A stretch of DNA of 64,000 bases from assembly GCF_009856295.1 (NCBI RefSeq), contig NZ_WMEU01000001.1, forward strand, positions 744,001 through 808,000. The letters run 5' to 3'. The notes below the pieces were generated by a model. The model did not search any database, was not told where the DNA came from, and saw only the letters and a program-made list of their open reading frames with translations. Below are positions 34,345 to 43,152 of the stretch, in pieces (the stretch's first letter is position 1; each line of letters begins with the position of its first letter). Origin of the DNA: Pontibacillus yanchengensis. Its GTDB lineage: Bacteria > Bacillota > Bacilli > Bacillales > BH030062. The position numbers and the translations under genes are program-made.

Positions 34345-34495
34345 AAGAAAAGCGCAAGCGCCCTGCTAGCGACGTACAAACTGGACGGCTCCGTAGGAGA
34401 TAAAGGAAACACGAAGAGCGGTTGCGATTCGATATTGACTTATCGTAAGGAGGAGCAGGAAGTTTGCTAGTCGCTGGGCGCTGGAGCTAGACATC
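34345..34495 (+). repeat. Dispersed repeat family D, complete copy D5
   Basis: The most typical copy. The left end AGCGCAAGCGCCC..TAGCGAC is complementary to the right end GTCGCTGGGCGCTGGAGCT. Inside are GATAAAGGAAACACGAAGAG and GGAGCAGGAAGTTTGCTAG. Confidence 0.85.
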
Positions 34496-34497
34496 AA

Positions 34498-34585
34498 AGA
34501 AAAGCGCAAGCGCCCTGTTAGCGACGTACAAACTGCTTCCCACAGGATGTAGGTTGGTTCGATGTTGCTGCGTGAAGCAGTGATT
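34498..34585 (+). repeat. Dispersed repeat family D, partial copy D6 in tandem with D5
   Basis: The left 40 bases repeat those of D5 almost exactly. It then has the hairpin CCCACAGGATGTAGG, the linker GGTTCGATGTTG and the hairpin CTGCGTGAAGCAG; the right half is missing. Confidence 0.82.
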
Positions 34586-34600
34586 TAATCGGGAGATAAA

Positions 34601-34640
34601 TTAAAAGCCCCCTGCCTTAGAACTGCAAGGGGGGATCTTT
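34601..34640. terminator. Terminator-type hairpin
   Basis: CCCCCTGC pairs with GCAAGGGGG imperfectly, flanked by T runs on both strands, directly after the DUF3892 gene stop. Confidence 0.65.
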
Positions 34641-34865
34641 TTAAAAGTGGGGCATATTATCCAAGTTGTTGGTTGGATCACCGTCTGGCTGACTTCTTAA
34701 ATGGTCTTCTCCATCTTTCCCTCGTGTTAGGTCTACATGTTCTAATTGTCCCTCACGTGCCATTTGTTGAGCTTGCTTGTAATCCACTACTTGCCCTGAA
34801 GAAAGCTTCATTTCTACAATGCTTCCATTGTTGTTTTTGCGTACAGCTATAATTCGATCTGCCAT
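34641..34865 (-). CDS. DUF3892 small protein
   Basis: A 74-residue protein. The N-terminal 45 residues (RIIAVRKNNNGSIVEMKLSS, QAQQMAREGQ) match the DUF3892 domain, a small beta-rich fold of unknown function. A hydrophilic tail ending in NNLDNMPHF follows. The start at 34865 has AAGGAGGCG about 7 nt upstream; a longer frame reaching 35033 overlaps the neighbour and is rejected. Confidence 0.8.
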   Translation of the reverse strand: MADRIIAVRKNNNGSIVEMKLSSGQVVDYKQAQQMAREGQLEHVDLTRGKDGEDHLRSQPDGDPTNNLDNMPHF

Positions 34866-34972
34866 ATGAATCGCCTCCTTACTTATAGTGTGTGGAGGGT
34901 TCCTAATAATATGTGTTTTATTGCCCTCTTTAAGGACGCTTATGCTAAAATACTCCAAAAGGGGATGATTGC

Positions 34973-35719
34973 TTGAACATTCATTTGGATCGTCTTTTAT
35001 TTGAATACATAACAGATATCCAGCCAGAAACAAATAAAGCTGGCCGTGTTATGGAATACATACCACAAGAGGAATATGACAATGAAATAGATAGAGTATT
35101 ACATGGATTTGGAGAAGGTCCTTTTTGCGCATTTTCTATACCAAATGTAAAAGAAGAAGGTGTGTATGTATTACTCGTGAATGATCGCGTGTATTATGTA
35201 GGAGAATGCACAGACCTACACACCCAATTTAACGACGGATACGGTAGCATTTCAGCGGAAAATTGTTTTATAGGGGGGCAACCTAATACGTGTAGAATCA
35301 ACGCTCGACTATTACAAAAGCTCTATCAAGGTGCTGAGATTAAGCTGTTTTTTCATAAAACCAATAATCGAAAACATATAAAAAACTTTATGTTTGAGCG
35401 GTTTCAACCAGAATGGAATCTTAGCCCTAGTCCAGCTACACAAATAGACCCTCGATGTCTAGATACAATATTTATCAAAACACAAGGGAAATACGGCCCA
35501 CTCTATGACTATCTACAAGGTTATGGTCAACCTTATGAATACCTCACGTTCGAGGAAATAGCCAACCTACTTCAAGCAAAGCTCCCTCATTCATCTAAAC
35601 AACACCACGCTTGGTGGGCAAATGACAGAAGTCATACCCAAGGAAGAGCCTGGTTAGATGCTGGTTATAGGGTTAAAGCATCCTATTTAGGAGAGTATGT
35701 TGTTTTTGAGGCTATATAA
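34973..35719 (+). CDS. GIY-YIG nuclease-like protein with DUF7662-like C-terminus
   Basis: A 248-residue protein. Residues about 60-150 resemble a GIY-YIG nuclease domain: GVYVLLVNDRVYYVGECTDL contains the paired GVY and YVG strands, and a glutamate lies in MFERFQPEWN. The arginine of the active site is not obvious, so activity is uncertain. Residues about 168-245 (GKYGPLYDYLQGYGQPYEYL, LHAWW-like HHAWWANDRSHTQGRAW) look like the DUF7662 domain. The combination suggests a nucleic-acid-processing role, possibly anti-invader. The start is TTG 34973 with GGGG 8 nt upstream. Confidence 0.72.
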   Translation: MNIHLDRLLFEYITDIQPETNKAGRVMEYIPQEEYDNEIDRVLHGFGEGPFCAFSIPNVKEEGVYVLLVNDRVYYVGECTDLHTQFNDGYGSISAENCFIGGQPNTCRINARLLQKLYQGAEIKLFFHKTNNRKHIKNFMFERFQPEWNLSPSPATQIDPRCLDTIFIKTQGKYGPLYDYLQGYGQPYEYLTFEEIANLLQAKLPHSSKQHHAWWANDRSHTQGRAWLDAGYRVKASYLGEYVVFEAI

Positions 35720-35721
35720 AT

Positions 35722-35760
35722 AAAGAAAAGCAGCAATGATTAACACTGCTGCTTTTCTTT
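35722..35760. terminator. Bidirectional terminator
   Basis: AGAAAAGCAGCA pairs with TGCTGCTTTTCT between convergent genes; it overlaps the stop codon of the phosphatase gene. Confidence 0.9.
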
Positions 35761-36370
35761 ATGAGGCGGTGTACACCTTATGAGTCGGTAACTCAAGTAA
35801 CGTTAACTTCCCTCCATAGGCTGCTCCAGTATCAATATCAACTTGGTCTTTATAATAAGCAATGTGTTGAACGGGAGTATGTCCATGAACTACTGTTTTT
35901 CCAAGTCCTACGGTTTCGGTATGTCGCGTCCATAGCATCGTATCCTCTTCCTGTCTCTCAAGGGGCACATTAGGTTCTAAGCCTGCATGAACAAATATAT
36001 ACTGATCGGTCTCATAATAGAGACGGAGATGGTTTTCTAGCCATTCTCGATGTTCCTTCATTTCTTCACTCACCGAATTATAGGACTTTAACGTGCTAGA
36101 AGCGCCGTTCATTTCCCATAATTTCATGGCTTCTCCATCATATTTAGATCGGATGAAAAGATCGTCATGATTTCCCTTTATCGCAATAGCCCCATGTTCT
36201 TCGACAAGCTCCTTCACCTTAGCCACTACATCCCTGGAGTATGGACCTCGATCAATATAATCACCAAGTAATATCAGTTGGTCTTCACTAGGATCAAAAG
36301 AAGCTTCTTGAAGGACTTCTTCTAATTTATGAAGTTCTCCGTGTATATCTGAAACCACAAGATACCGCAT
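35759..36370 (-). CDS. PrpE/ApaH-like metallophosphatase
   Basis: A 203-residue calcineurin-type phosphoesterase with all metal motifs: SDIHGE, GDYIDRG, GNHDD, VHAG and HGHTP. This subgroup includes serine/threonine protein phosphatases and diadenosine tetraphosphatase such as PrpE. The start at 36370 has AGGAGG about 8 nt upstream; the longer frame adds 35 residues with no homology. Confidence 0.88.
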   Translation of the reverse strand: MRYLVVSDIHGELHKLEEVLQEASFDPSEDQLILLGDYIDRGPYSRDVVAKVKELVEEHGAIAIKGNHDDLFIRSKYDGEAMKLWEMNGASSTLKSYNSVSEEMKEHREWLENHLRLYYETDQYIFVHAGLEPNVPLERQEEDTMLWTRHTETVGLGKTVVHGHTPVQHIAYYKDQVDIDTGAAYGGKLTLLELPTHKVYTAS

Positions 36371-36544
36371 TGAAATATCCTCCTTTGCTATCTTGAATTG
36401 GGCATCAATCAGTATCATAACATTTGACTTCCATGGTTCCCTATTTCTTTTTTGTGAAGGGTTGAAACATTTCATAGTATATTAATTGCTTATTTTTGTA
36501 AAAACAACCTGTCCTTATTGTTTTATGTGCTAGTTAATTTATTT

Positions 36545-37504
36545 CTAAAACAACATATAGGATACTACTATATATACAACCACCATCAAGATGGATGGTG
36601 CAGTATAGACCCACGTATGCTGTTTTTTATTAGTGCGTAATAGACTGTACATCACTACAAGCGTCATAAAAATCCCCAAGCAAGCAGTGTACAAGTTACT
36701 CGTTGCTACTGCTTTTAGAATGGGCTCTCTTCGATAAAACACATCTGTTAAAGCTAGAATTTGAATATTAAATAGGTTGCTCCCCAGAATAGAACCAATC
36801 GCTATACTATAGTTGGAATACCGTATTGCCGCAAGAACAGCTACTAATTCTGGTAAGGAAGTAGCGGCTGCAATGAGGATACTCCCTACAAAGCTGGCAT
36901 TCATACCAGTAACTTGTGCAAGACGATCGCCTGATATAGAAAGCACACTACCTGAAATGAATACTACTACTGCGGCAATAATAAAACCCACAATCGCATT
37001 TTGTTTGGTATAATCTTTCTCTGGAACATCTTCATCTTGCTCCCCACTAGAACTCGTAAACATAACATAAGTAAAATATAAAACAAATATTACAAACATC
37101 TCGATTCCTATGTTGAACAATTCAATCGTACCAGGGCGAATTAAAGCAACAATTAACGTAATCATAAACAATAAACCAATCGTTGCCGTTGGGATATTTG
37201 CCCTTGCACTGACAGCTTGGAACAACCTTTGTTTGCGGTACATAACATCCATTACAGCAATGATTAGAAGGTTGAAAACATTACTCCCAAGCATATTACC
37301 AACTGCAATATCAGCATTATCAATATATACAGCTGTAATACTAGTTGTCACTTCTGGTAACGAGGTTGCACCTGCAATGAGAAAAGTTCCAACCGCAGCA
37401 CCGCTTAATGAGGTCTTTTTACTAATCACATCACCAAACTGGTTTAAGTAAATGGCGGCAATAATAACGACAATTGCTGAGATGCTAAAAGATAGAATAA
37501 TCAT
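36545..37504 (-). CDS. Calcium/sodium:cation antiporter (CaCA family, YrbG-like)
   Basis: A 319-residue antiporter with about ten helices. Two inverted alpha repeats are clear: GATSLPEVTTSI..GNMLGSNVFN near residue 45-85 and AATSLPELVAVL..GSILGSNLFN near residue 210-250. These form the ion site. It exchanges Na+ or H+ for Ca2+ or K+. AAGGAG lies upstream of ATG 37504. This may aid ion balance in a saline habitat. Confidence 0.9.
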   Translation of the reverse strand: MIILSFSISAIVVIIAAIYLNQFGDVISKKTSLSGAAVGTFLIAGATSLPEVTTSITAVYIDNADIAVGNMLGSNVFNLLIIAVMDVMYRKQRLFQAVSARANIPTATIGLLFMITLIVALIRPGTIELFNIGIEMFVIFVLYFTYVMFTSSSGEQDEDVPEKDYTKQNAIVGFIIAAVVVFISGSVLSISGDRLAQVTGMNASFVGSILIAAATSLPELVAVLAAIRYSNYSIAIGSILGSNLFNIQILALTDVFYRREPILKAVATSNLYTACLGIFMTLVVMYSLLRTNKKQHTWVYTAPSILMVVVYIVVSYMLF

Positions 37505-37596
37505 GATTAACTCTCCTTGAGTAAAAGAAAAACAAACAGAATCCTAATCTTCCTTAATTCCTTTAAATTAAAATAATAAAACTTCCTAAAAGTGTA

Positions 37597-37622
37597 AGAA
37601 AGCATCAGCCCTCAGGCTGATG
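37597..37622 (-). terminator. Hairpin, probable terminator
   Basis: GCATCAGCC / GGCTGATGC stem with a TTTCTTAC tail on the minus strand, after the gene at 37688. Confidence 0.6.
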
Positions 37623-37687
37623 CTACCTTCACCTATTATAGATTGTTTATTTCAAAAAAACTACTGTTGTGACTCTTCTTCCCTACC

Positions 37688-37933
37688 TTACCGGTCACTT
37701 CGTTCCTCAAAAATATCTCCAGCTAAAATAACAAGACTAGTAATAAAAATAACTAAAGTAATAATCCCAAAATACTGAACACCTTGTGGACTTGCAAGGG
37801 AGATGTTGAGAATAATCTGCTCTCCCAATGGGTACTTATGTGGAAAAGGAAAATTCAAAACAATGGTAATCGTATAGAATATAATAAAAACATAGTTATA
37901 AGTCCACTGTTTAATCAAACGTTCTTCCGCCAT
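37688..37933 (-). CDS. Small two-helix membrane protein
   Basis: An 81-residue protein with two hydrophobic segments (YVFIIFYTITIVLNF and FGIITLVIFITSLVILAG) and an external loop. ATG 37933 has AAAGGAG 9 nt upstream. No family is recognised. Confidence 0.65.
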   Translation of the reverse strand: MAEERLIKQWTYNYVFIIFYTITIVLNFPFPHKYPLGEQIILNISLASPQGVQYFGIITLVIFITSLVILAGDIFEERSDR

Positions 37934-38124
37934 ACAAAAATTCTCCTTTTGTATATGTTCAACATTCAATTTAACATTTTATTACATCTAATAGAATCAT
38001 TCAATTTACATGAATTTCATGTAAACTTCCCTTAAATCCTTTCCAGCTTTTTAATGTTTTCGCTTTCATACAACGAAATGCATGATAAAATAAGAATGTA
38101 TATACATAACAAGAGGTGATTTAC

Positions 38125-39183
38125 ATGAACCGCATCGTGATATTAGGCGGAGGATATGGGGGGGTAAAAATTGCCCAACAGCTTCTTTCTAACACTGATC
38201 GAGATACAACGATAACATTAATTGATCGCAATCCGTATCATTCTATGAAAACAGAATTTTACGCGCTAGCTGCAGGTACTATTGCCGAAAAGGATATCCG
38301 CTCTCCTTTTCCAAAGCATGAAAATATGCGAATCATAGCAGACGAAATCCTTCATCTAAATGTAGAACAACAATCTGTTTTTTTACGTCATACAGAGAAG
38401 GTGTATTATGACTACCTTATTATTGGCCTTGGCTCGGAAGATAACTTCCACGGTATTGATGGAGCCAGTGAGTATACGCACAAAATTTCTACCATAAAAA
38501 AAACCCGCCAAACATATGAAGCGGTTAATAATATGAAGAACTATGGAACCGCTACCATCGTAGGTGGAGGATTAAGTGGTGTGGAAATGGCTTCTGAACT
38601 ACGGGAAAGCCGCCCTGACATTAACATTCGTCTTCTTGATCGAGGAGATAGTATTTTAAAGGCTTTTCCTGAATCAATCCAAGGACATGCAATTGATTGG
38701 TTTAAAGAACATGATGTTGAACTAGTGTACAATTCAAAAGTTGATTACGTGGAACCGAATATTCTATGTAATGCTGGGACGTGTTTACTCAGTGATGTCA
38801 CCATTTGGACTGCAGGCATTAAACCGAGCAAAGTCGTGGACAAGCTGGATGTAAAAAAAGACAATGCTGGAAGAGTAATTCTAAATGACTACCATCAAAT
38901 CCCAGCACATCAAAATATTTATGTAACGGGAGATTGCGCAAGCCTAGAACTACCTCCAAGTGCGCAACTAGCTGAACAACAAGGAAAACAAATTGCCGAT
39001 GTTTTAAGTGCAATTCTAAGAGGTAAAGACCCAAAAAAACCATCTAAAATCACCGTAAAAGGTACACTTGGTTCCCTAGGTAAACAAGATGGATTCGGAC
39101 TAACCTTTTACTACCCTTTAAAGGGGATTCTTCCAAGAGTTATTAAAACAGGTGTACTTTGGTATCATAAGTTTCAGAACTAG
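38125..39183 (+). CDS. NADH dehydrogenase-like FAD/NAD(P) oxidoreductase (YutJ-like)
   Basis: A 352-residue type II NADH dehydrogenase-like flavoprotein. It has the FAD-binding GGGYGGVKIAQQL at the N-terminus, the NADH-binding TIVGGGLSGVEMASEL near residue 140, and the C-terminal FAD motif NIYVTGDCAS. The length matches the short YutJ group rather than the about 400-residue Ndh. It would pass electrons from NADH to menaquinone or another acceptor. ATG 38125 has AGAGGTG 7 nt upstream, so the preceding GTG in frame is not used. Confidence 0.85.
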   Translation: MNRIVILGGGYGGVKIAQQLLSNTDRDTTITLIDRNPYHSMKTEFYALAAGTIAEKDIRSPFPKHENMRIIADEILHLNVEQQSVFLRHTEKVYYDYLIIGLGSEDNFHGIDGASEYTHKISTIKKTRQTYEAVNNMKNYGTATIVGGGLSGVEMASELRESRPDINIRLLDRGDSILKAFPESIQGHAIDWFKEHDVELVYNSKVDYVEPNILCNAGTCLLSDVTIWTAGIKPSKVVDKLDVKKDNAGRVILNDYHQIPAHQNIYVTGDCASLELPPSAQLAEQQGKQIADVLSAILRGKDPKKPSKITVKGTLGSLGKQDGFGLTFYYPLKGILPRVIKTGVLWYHKFQN

Positions 39184-39243
39184 AGATGGCTTTCTTCCAA
39201 ATAAAAACTTTTTATATAATAGTACCTCGCTCTTAAAACAGCT

Positions 39244-39280
39244 AAAAAAGCGCAACCTATTACTAGGAATGCGCTTTTTT
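39244..39280 (+). terminator. Intrinsic terminator
   Basis: AAAAAAGCGCA pairs with TGCGCTTTTTT after the NADH dehydrogenase-like gene. Confidence 0.9.
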
Positions 39281-39298
39281 CAATTTCACTATTCTTCC

Positions 39299-39436
39299 TT
39301 ACAATGGGTCGTACACGTTTACAACTCGATTTATCTCTGATTCATCTTTATGGTTACTATTGGCAGTTTCTTTCTGTTGATTTTCAGTAGGTTTCGTTGT
39401 ATTTTTTTCTTGTTTAGTGTCTCGCTTTGTGTCCAT
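39299..39436 (-). CDS. Small hydrophilic protein, unknown
   Basis: A 45-residue protein rich in Lys, Thr, Asn and Glu (KQEKNTTKPTENQQKET) ending in VVNVYDPL, probably disordered. AGGAGGG lies about 8 nt before ATG 39436. No hydrophobic segment is present. It resembles the small protein at 59011 in general composition only. Confidence 0.6.
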   Translation of the reverse strand: MDTKRDTKQEKNTTKPTENQQKETANSNHKDESEINRVVNVYDPL

Positions 39437-39505
39437 AAGGTTGTCCCTCCTATCATGCTATACAACGTAGTATGACTCAAAAAACTAAAATATTATTATG
39501 AAAAT

Positions 39506-40090
39506 TTAATAGGTAATACCTTTTGATTTAGCTAAATCATCATTAATAATCCCTACACCTGAGATTTCCTCATTTTCTATCTTTGTTTGTACTGATGGGT
39601 TACTAGGATAAGTCTTCCCATCGAATATTAACTCCCTATAACTCGGTTCTTCTCCGCCACCAGCTACATACATGAGGATGTTGTTCCAACCGTTTGTCAT
39701 CTTATCTCGTATAATAATTGGATTCCTTACTAAAGAGAATTTGGAGATGACTTTATACTGTTTGTCTACTTTTTGGAGTATTAGTGCACTACATCCTCCA
39801 GTACCACATACATAAGGACCCACAAGAAGCACAAATGTCTCTGGATTATGATCATCATTTAAGTCAATTCGATTATAGTAATACCTTATATTATCTCCAG
39901 GCTTCACATCATAGATTTCACTAAATGCTTTCTCAATATCTACGTCCCTTTTCGTCTCTGAGTTCATAAAGGTTACTTCACTAAAATCTAGGTTGCTTGG
40001 TATTTTGTCTGGCATAGAGTAACCTACACCAGCGTTACTTGAAATAATAAGAAAACACCCAACCATGATAATACCTAATTGTTTAATCAA
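39506..40090 (-). CDS. Secreted protein, unknown
   Basis: A 194-residue protein with an N-terminal signal peptide (IIMVGCFLIISSNAGVGYS) and a beta-rich mature domain containing YYNRIDLNDDHNPETFVLLVG and a CGTGGCSAL pair of cysteines. This pattern (an NDDHNPE-like strand) resembles secreted proteins that report a mineral or enzyme-inhibitor fold, but I cannot name a family. The start TTG 40090 has GGGGG 5 nt upstream. Confidence 0.68.
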   Translation of the reverse strand: MIKQLGIIMVGCFLIISSNAGVGYSMPDKIPSNLDFSEVTFMNSETKRDVDIEKAFSEIYDVKPGDNIRYYYNRIDLNDDHNPETFVLLVGPYVCGTGGCSALILQKVDKQYKVISKFSLVRNPIIIRDKMTNGWNNILMYVAGGGEEPSYRELIFDGKTYPSNPSVQTKIENEEISGVGIINDDLAKSKGITY

Positions 40091-40214
40091 CTTAGCCCCC
40101 TCACTTTCATCTCAGATTTTTTTACATTCTTAGTATTTACTAGTGAGTAAAATTTATGAAAATAAGGACTGTTAATAACAAGGTATGTCAGACTATGTTT
40201 TTGTTTTTCTATGA

Positions 40215-40790
40215 CAGATAAGAATAGGCAAGGAATGTTATTCAACAGAAGAGGCATAACCTTGAAGACTTGAAATTGAGATAAATTTGGTGATCGCACA
40301 GAAAGAGCGATGTATCCGTAAATTTAGTTAGAAAAAGGTGGTGTGGGGGGACTATATATTTCATGCTTTGCAAAACACCAAGATATCTTTTAATAAAATG
40401 TGTTTTGTCACAAAAAGATATGTATGTGCCTAACGAAGAACGTATATCAATTTGTGTACACCCACAACAAATGGCGATGTTTCCGTTAAAGTAAACGAAT
40501 GCAAAGATAGGCCTGGAAATGGCGAAACTCCCGCGGAAAAACGGATGTCGAGACCCCACCGGGCCACATTTTGGCCCGAGGAGACGAATCGATCCAGATG
40601 AAGTTCGACCAAAACCGTCACATCGTGTGACAACGTCGAACAACCCTACATCGTGTAGGGCCGCAGAAAAGCGAGCTATTTCCAGGCCCATCTTTTCTCT
40701 AAATAATACAACGGAAACATTTCTCTTACCGGATCATTTCGAATCTAAGCCTTCAAGATAATGGGCTATTATGGAATATCTACAGTCATA
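40215..40790 (+). repeat. Dispersed repeat family A, copy A3
   Basis: The longest copy. Left end CTTGAAGACTTGAAATTGAG at 40263, right end block CGGAAACATTTCTCTTACC with CGAATCTAAGCCTTCAAG as the inverted counterpart. It holds three hairpins: GGGCCACATTTTGGCCC (40561), GTCACATCGTGTGAC (40617) and CCCTACATCGTGTAGGG (40644). Open frames across it are artefacts; no gene lies in 40091-40847. Confidence 0.82.
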
Positions 40791-40802
40791 TTAACCAAGC
40801 CA

Positions 40803-40838
40803 TAAAAAAAGCAGCACAACACTTGTGCTGGCTTTTTA
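40803..40838. terminator. Bidirectional terminator
   Basis: GCAGCACAA / TTGTGCTGC stem with a TTTTTTT run on the minus strand, after the DUF2785 gene. Confidence 0.88.
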
Positions 40839-40847
40839 CATACTCGT

Positions 40848-41687
40848 TTAACTATACATTTTTGTATGCCAACGCTCAACAATTTCTTTTAGTTTCTCCA
40901 TAGGGAGAGAGCTTACATGTTTAGACATTAATCGAAAGTACATTGACTTAAGGAAGTTCATCACATTCGTCTTCTGACGGACAAAAGCTAACGTAACCCC
41001 CTCTCGATCCTCAACTTGTTGGAGGCTATTAGAAAGTTTAGAAATCCAACGTGTTAATACTTTTTCATCAAGTCCCCTTTCTATTAAAGCTTCCAGTGCA
41101 ATAAGCAAACGTTCATCCTCATCATCAATATACACTTGACCTTTAAACAAACATGCTTCAACAGACTCTAAACAGGACTCAGCTAATTCCAATTCAAATA
41201 GGGGGTGTCTAATAGCTGCCTCCAATAAGTCTGCCCCATGAGCTACACTATGCGCCCACCCTTTATGTTCCACATATCCTCTAACGTCTTTTTCTTGGTA
41301 CAAATAATGAATACCTTGAAGGATAGCATCATTTGCAACCTGTCTTGGCAAGTAATGCGTTTCCCTATCTTTTTCTAAAAGAAGGGCTATAACCAGGGAA
41401 GAAAAGGAGCGAGTAAAAACTCCATCTCCTTCTTTTTCACCTATACGATAAAACAAATAATCTTCACGTAAGCAAGTGCTCATAATATATTCAAGTTGTT
41501 GTATCGTTAATGCTTCTTTCATAATTAACTTACCAAAAGTTCTATAGATTAGATTATCTCTTAACTCTGCATCTGTGCTTCCGATCTGATAAAGCATTTG
41601 TTCGATAAGCGTATTCACATTTATCTTTTTGTTTCCTTCTGCTTGAAACGATTTTAAAGTTTCTTTTAATTCTGATTGAGCTTCCAT
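40848..41687 (-). CDS. DUF2785 protein
   Basis: A 279-residue helical protein matching DUF2785 in outline (REDYLFYRIGEKEGDGVFTR, GWAHSVAHGADLLEA). It looks like a repeat of helical hairpins and has no signal peptide. The function is unknown. ATG 41687 has AAGGAG 6 nt upstream; a 10-residue longer frame has no support. Confidence 0.75.
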   Translation of the reverse strand: MEAQSELKETLKSFQAEGNKKINVNTLIEQMLYQIGSTDAELRDNLIYRTFGKLIMKEALTIQQLEYIMSTCLREDYLFYRIGEKEGDGVFTRSFSSLVIALLLEKDRETHYLPRQVANDAILQGIHYLYQEKDVRGYVEHKGWAHSVAHGADLLEAAIRHPLFELELAESCLESVEACLFKGQVYIDDEDERLLIALEALIERGLDEKVLTRWISKLSNSLQQVEDREGVTLAFVRQKTNVMNFLKSMYFRLMSKHVSSLPMEKLKEIVERWHTKMYS

Positions 41688-41759
41688 CTCATACTCCTTC
41701 TTCCCTTTAATAACCATTTACCATAGTCAATGAATTTCCCCTTTACTACTATTTTACGC

Positions 41760-42209
41760 CTAAACCCATCGACGTACTTGCTGTTTGTACTTCATATATT
41801 CTTCACCAAACGTTTTTTCTAAATCTTGTTCCTCATAACGTATAAATACCGTGTTGATTATAATAATAAATAGAAGTGGGCCAACTAATGATGTCAAAGA
41901 TCCCAATAGCAAAGATGCACCTACTAGCATAGATAGAAACCCTAAATACATTGGATTACGAGAAAAAACAAACGGACCTTCCTTCGTTAAAGATTCGGAT
42001 CTTTCAAATGGTTTCACTGTAGTTTCGTACTTTTTAAACAATTGATCAGCCCATACATTAATCCCGATACCTATGATAATCAGAACAATACCTAATAGGT
42101 TATAAGGAAAGGATATAAAGGTCATAACCGGAATTGTGAAATGAAGAACATTGGATAAAAGTAAATACATCAAAAAGTAGGTTGGTGGCATTAGTCTACG
42201 ATTACTCAT
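41760..42209 (-). CDS. Isoprenylcysteine carboxyl methyltransferase-like membrane protein
   Basis: A 149-residue membrane protein of the ICMT/PEMT group with about four helices. The conserved C-terminal block is GPFVFSRNPMYLGFLSML then EEQDLEKTFGEEYMKYKQQVRRW, which binds S-adenosylmethionine. Bacterial members may methylate lipids or polyketides; the substrate is unknown. ATG 42209 has AAAGGAG 7 nt upstream. Confidence 0.85.
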   Translation of the reverse strand: MSNRRLMPPTYFLMYLLLSNVLHFTIPVMTFISFPYNLLGIVLIIIGIGINVWADQLFKKYETTVKPFERSESLTKEGPFVFSRNPMYLGFLSMLVGASLLLGSLTSLVGPLLFIIIINTVFIRYEEQDLEKTFGEEYMKYKQQVRRWV

Positions 42210-42372
42210 GTAGAGTCTCCTTTTGGTAAATGTAATTCTAACGTAACCATTTCTCTCCTCATATTTCAATACATACGTTTTTAACTCTCCAATACTATAG
42301 GCCTATTTACTATCTTTCTTCCTTTTAATCGAATAAGATGAAGGGAGAGACATAAGAAAGGGGTTGACGAAA

Positions 42373-43149
42373 GTGAATGATGATAAAAAACAGGAAGTTC
42401 AGCGCACCTTTTCAAAATATGCCGATAAATACGTTACCAGCACCACCCACTCTTCTGGGGAGGACCTCCCATTAATGGTGGAATGGGCTAAACCTGAAAA
42501 ACATTGGTCGGTACTAGATATCGCCACAGGTGGTGGCCATGTCGCTAAACAATTGGCACCATATGTACGGGAAGTATTTGCGACTGATCTCACCAAAGAA
42601 ATGCTTAGCAACACAGCAACTACACTTCAAACAATTGATAACATACATTATGTTAAAGCAGATGCAGAAGACTTACCTTTCTTAGATCAAACTTTCGATT
42701 TTGTCACATGTCGCATTGCTCCTCACCATTTTCCAAACCCAGAACGATTCATCCAAGAATCGTCAAGGGTTCTAAAACCTAATGGCCTTTTTATTATGAT
42801 TGATAACATAGCTGCCAATGAAGATAATTTAGATTATTTTTATAATACTTTTGAAAAAATGCGCGATCCTAGTCATAATAGGGCGCTTCGAATAACGGAA
42901 TGGAAGAATTTTTTAGCAAATAGTCAGTTAGCCGTAAAAAAAGAGCATACAAGGAAAAAGAAACTCCCTTTTGAAAATTGGTTAACGAGAACGATGGACA
43001 ATGAGCTTCAAATGGAAAAAGTACGTGCATTTATGCAGTCCGCCCCTCAAGAAATTAAAGAATACTTTCATATTATTGAAGATGAAGGAACTATAGAAGC
43101 TTTTGCAATTGATGAATGGATGGTCTTATGCTACAAAAGAATAAGGTAA
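42373..43149 (+). CDS. Class I SAM-dependent methyltransferase
   Basis: A 258-residue Rossmann-type methyltransferase (Methyltransf_11-like, YcgJ group). Motif I is VLDIATGGGHVAKQLA, with FATDLTKEML, DAEDLPFLDQTFDFVTCRIAPHHF and LKPNGLFIMID as later motifs. The target is unknown. GTG 42373 is chosen because AAAGGGG is 9 nt upstream; TTG 42364 abuts it. Repeat D7 begins just after the stop. Confidence 0.87.
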   Translation: MNDDKKQEVQRTFSKYADKYVTSTTHSSGEDLPLMVEWAKPEKHWSVLDIATGGGHVAKQLAPYVREVFATDLTKEMLSNTATTLQTIDNIHYVKADAEDLPFLDQTFDFVTCRIAPHHFPNPERFIQESSRVLKPNGLFIMIDNIAANEDNLDYFYNTFEKMRDPSHNRALRITEWKNFLANSQLAVKKEHTRKKKLPFENWLTRTMDNELQMEKVRAFMQSAPQEIKEYFHIIEDEGTIEAFAIDEWMVLCYKRIR

Positions 43150-43152
43150 GGA

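Noticed and set aside
40242-40761. Several open frames of 60-150 codons on both strands within repeat A3
   Set aside because: They lie wholly in a dispersed non-coding repeat, show no protein family resemblance and lack ribosome sites.
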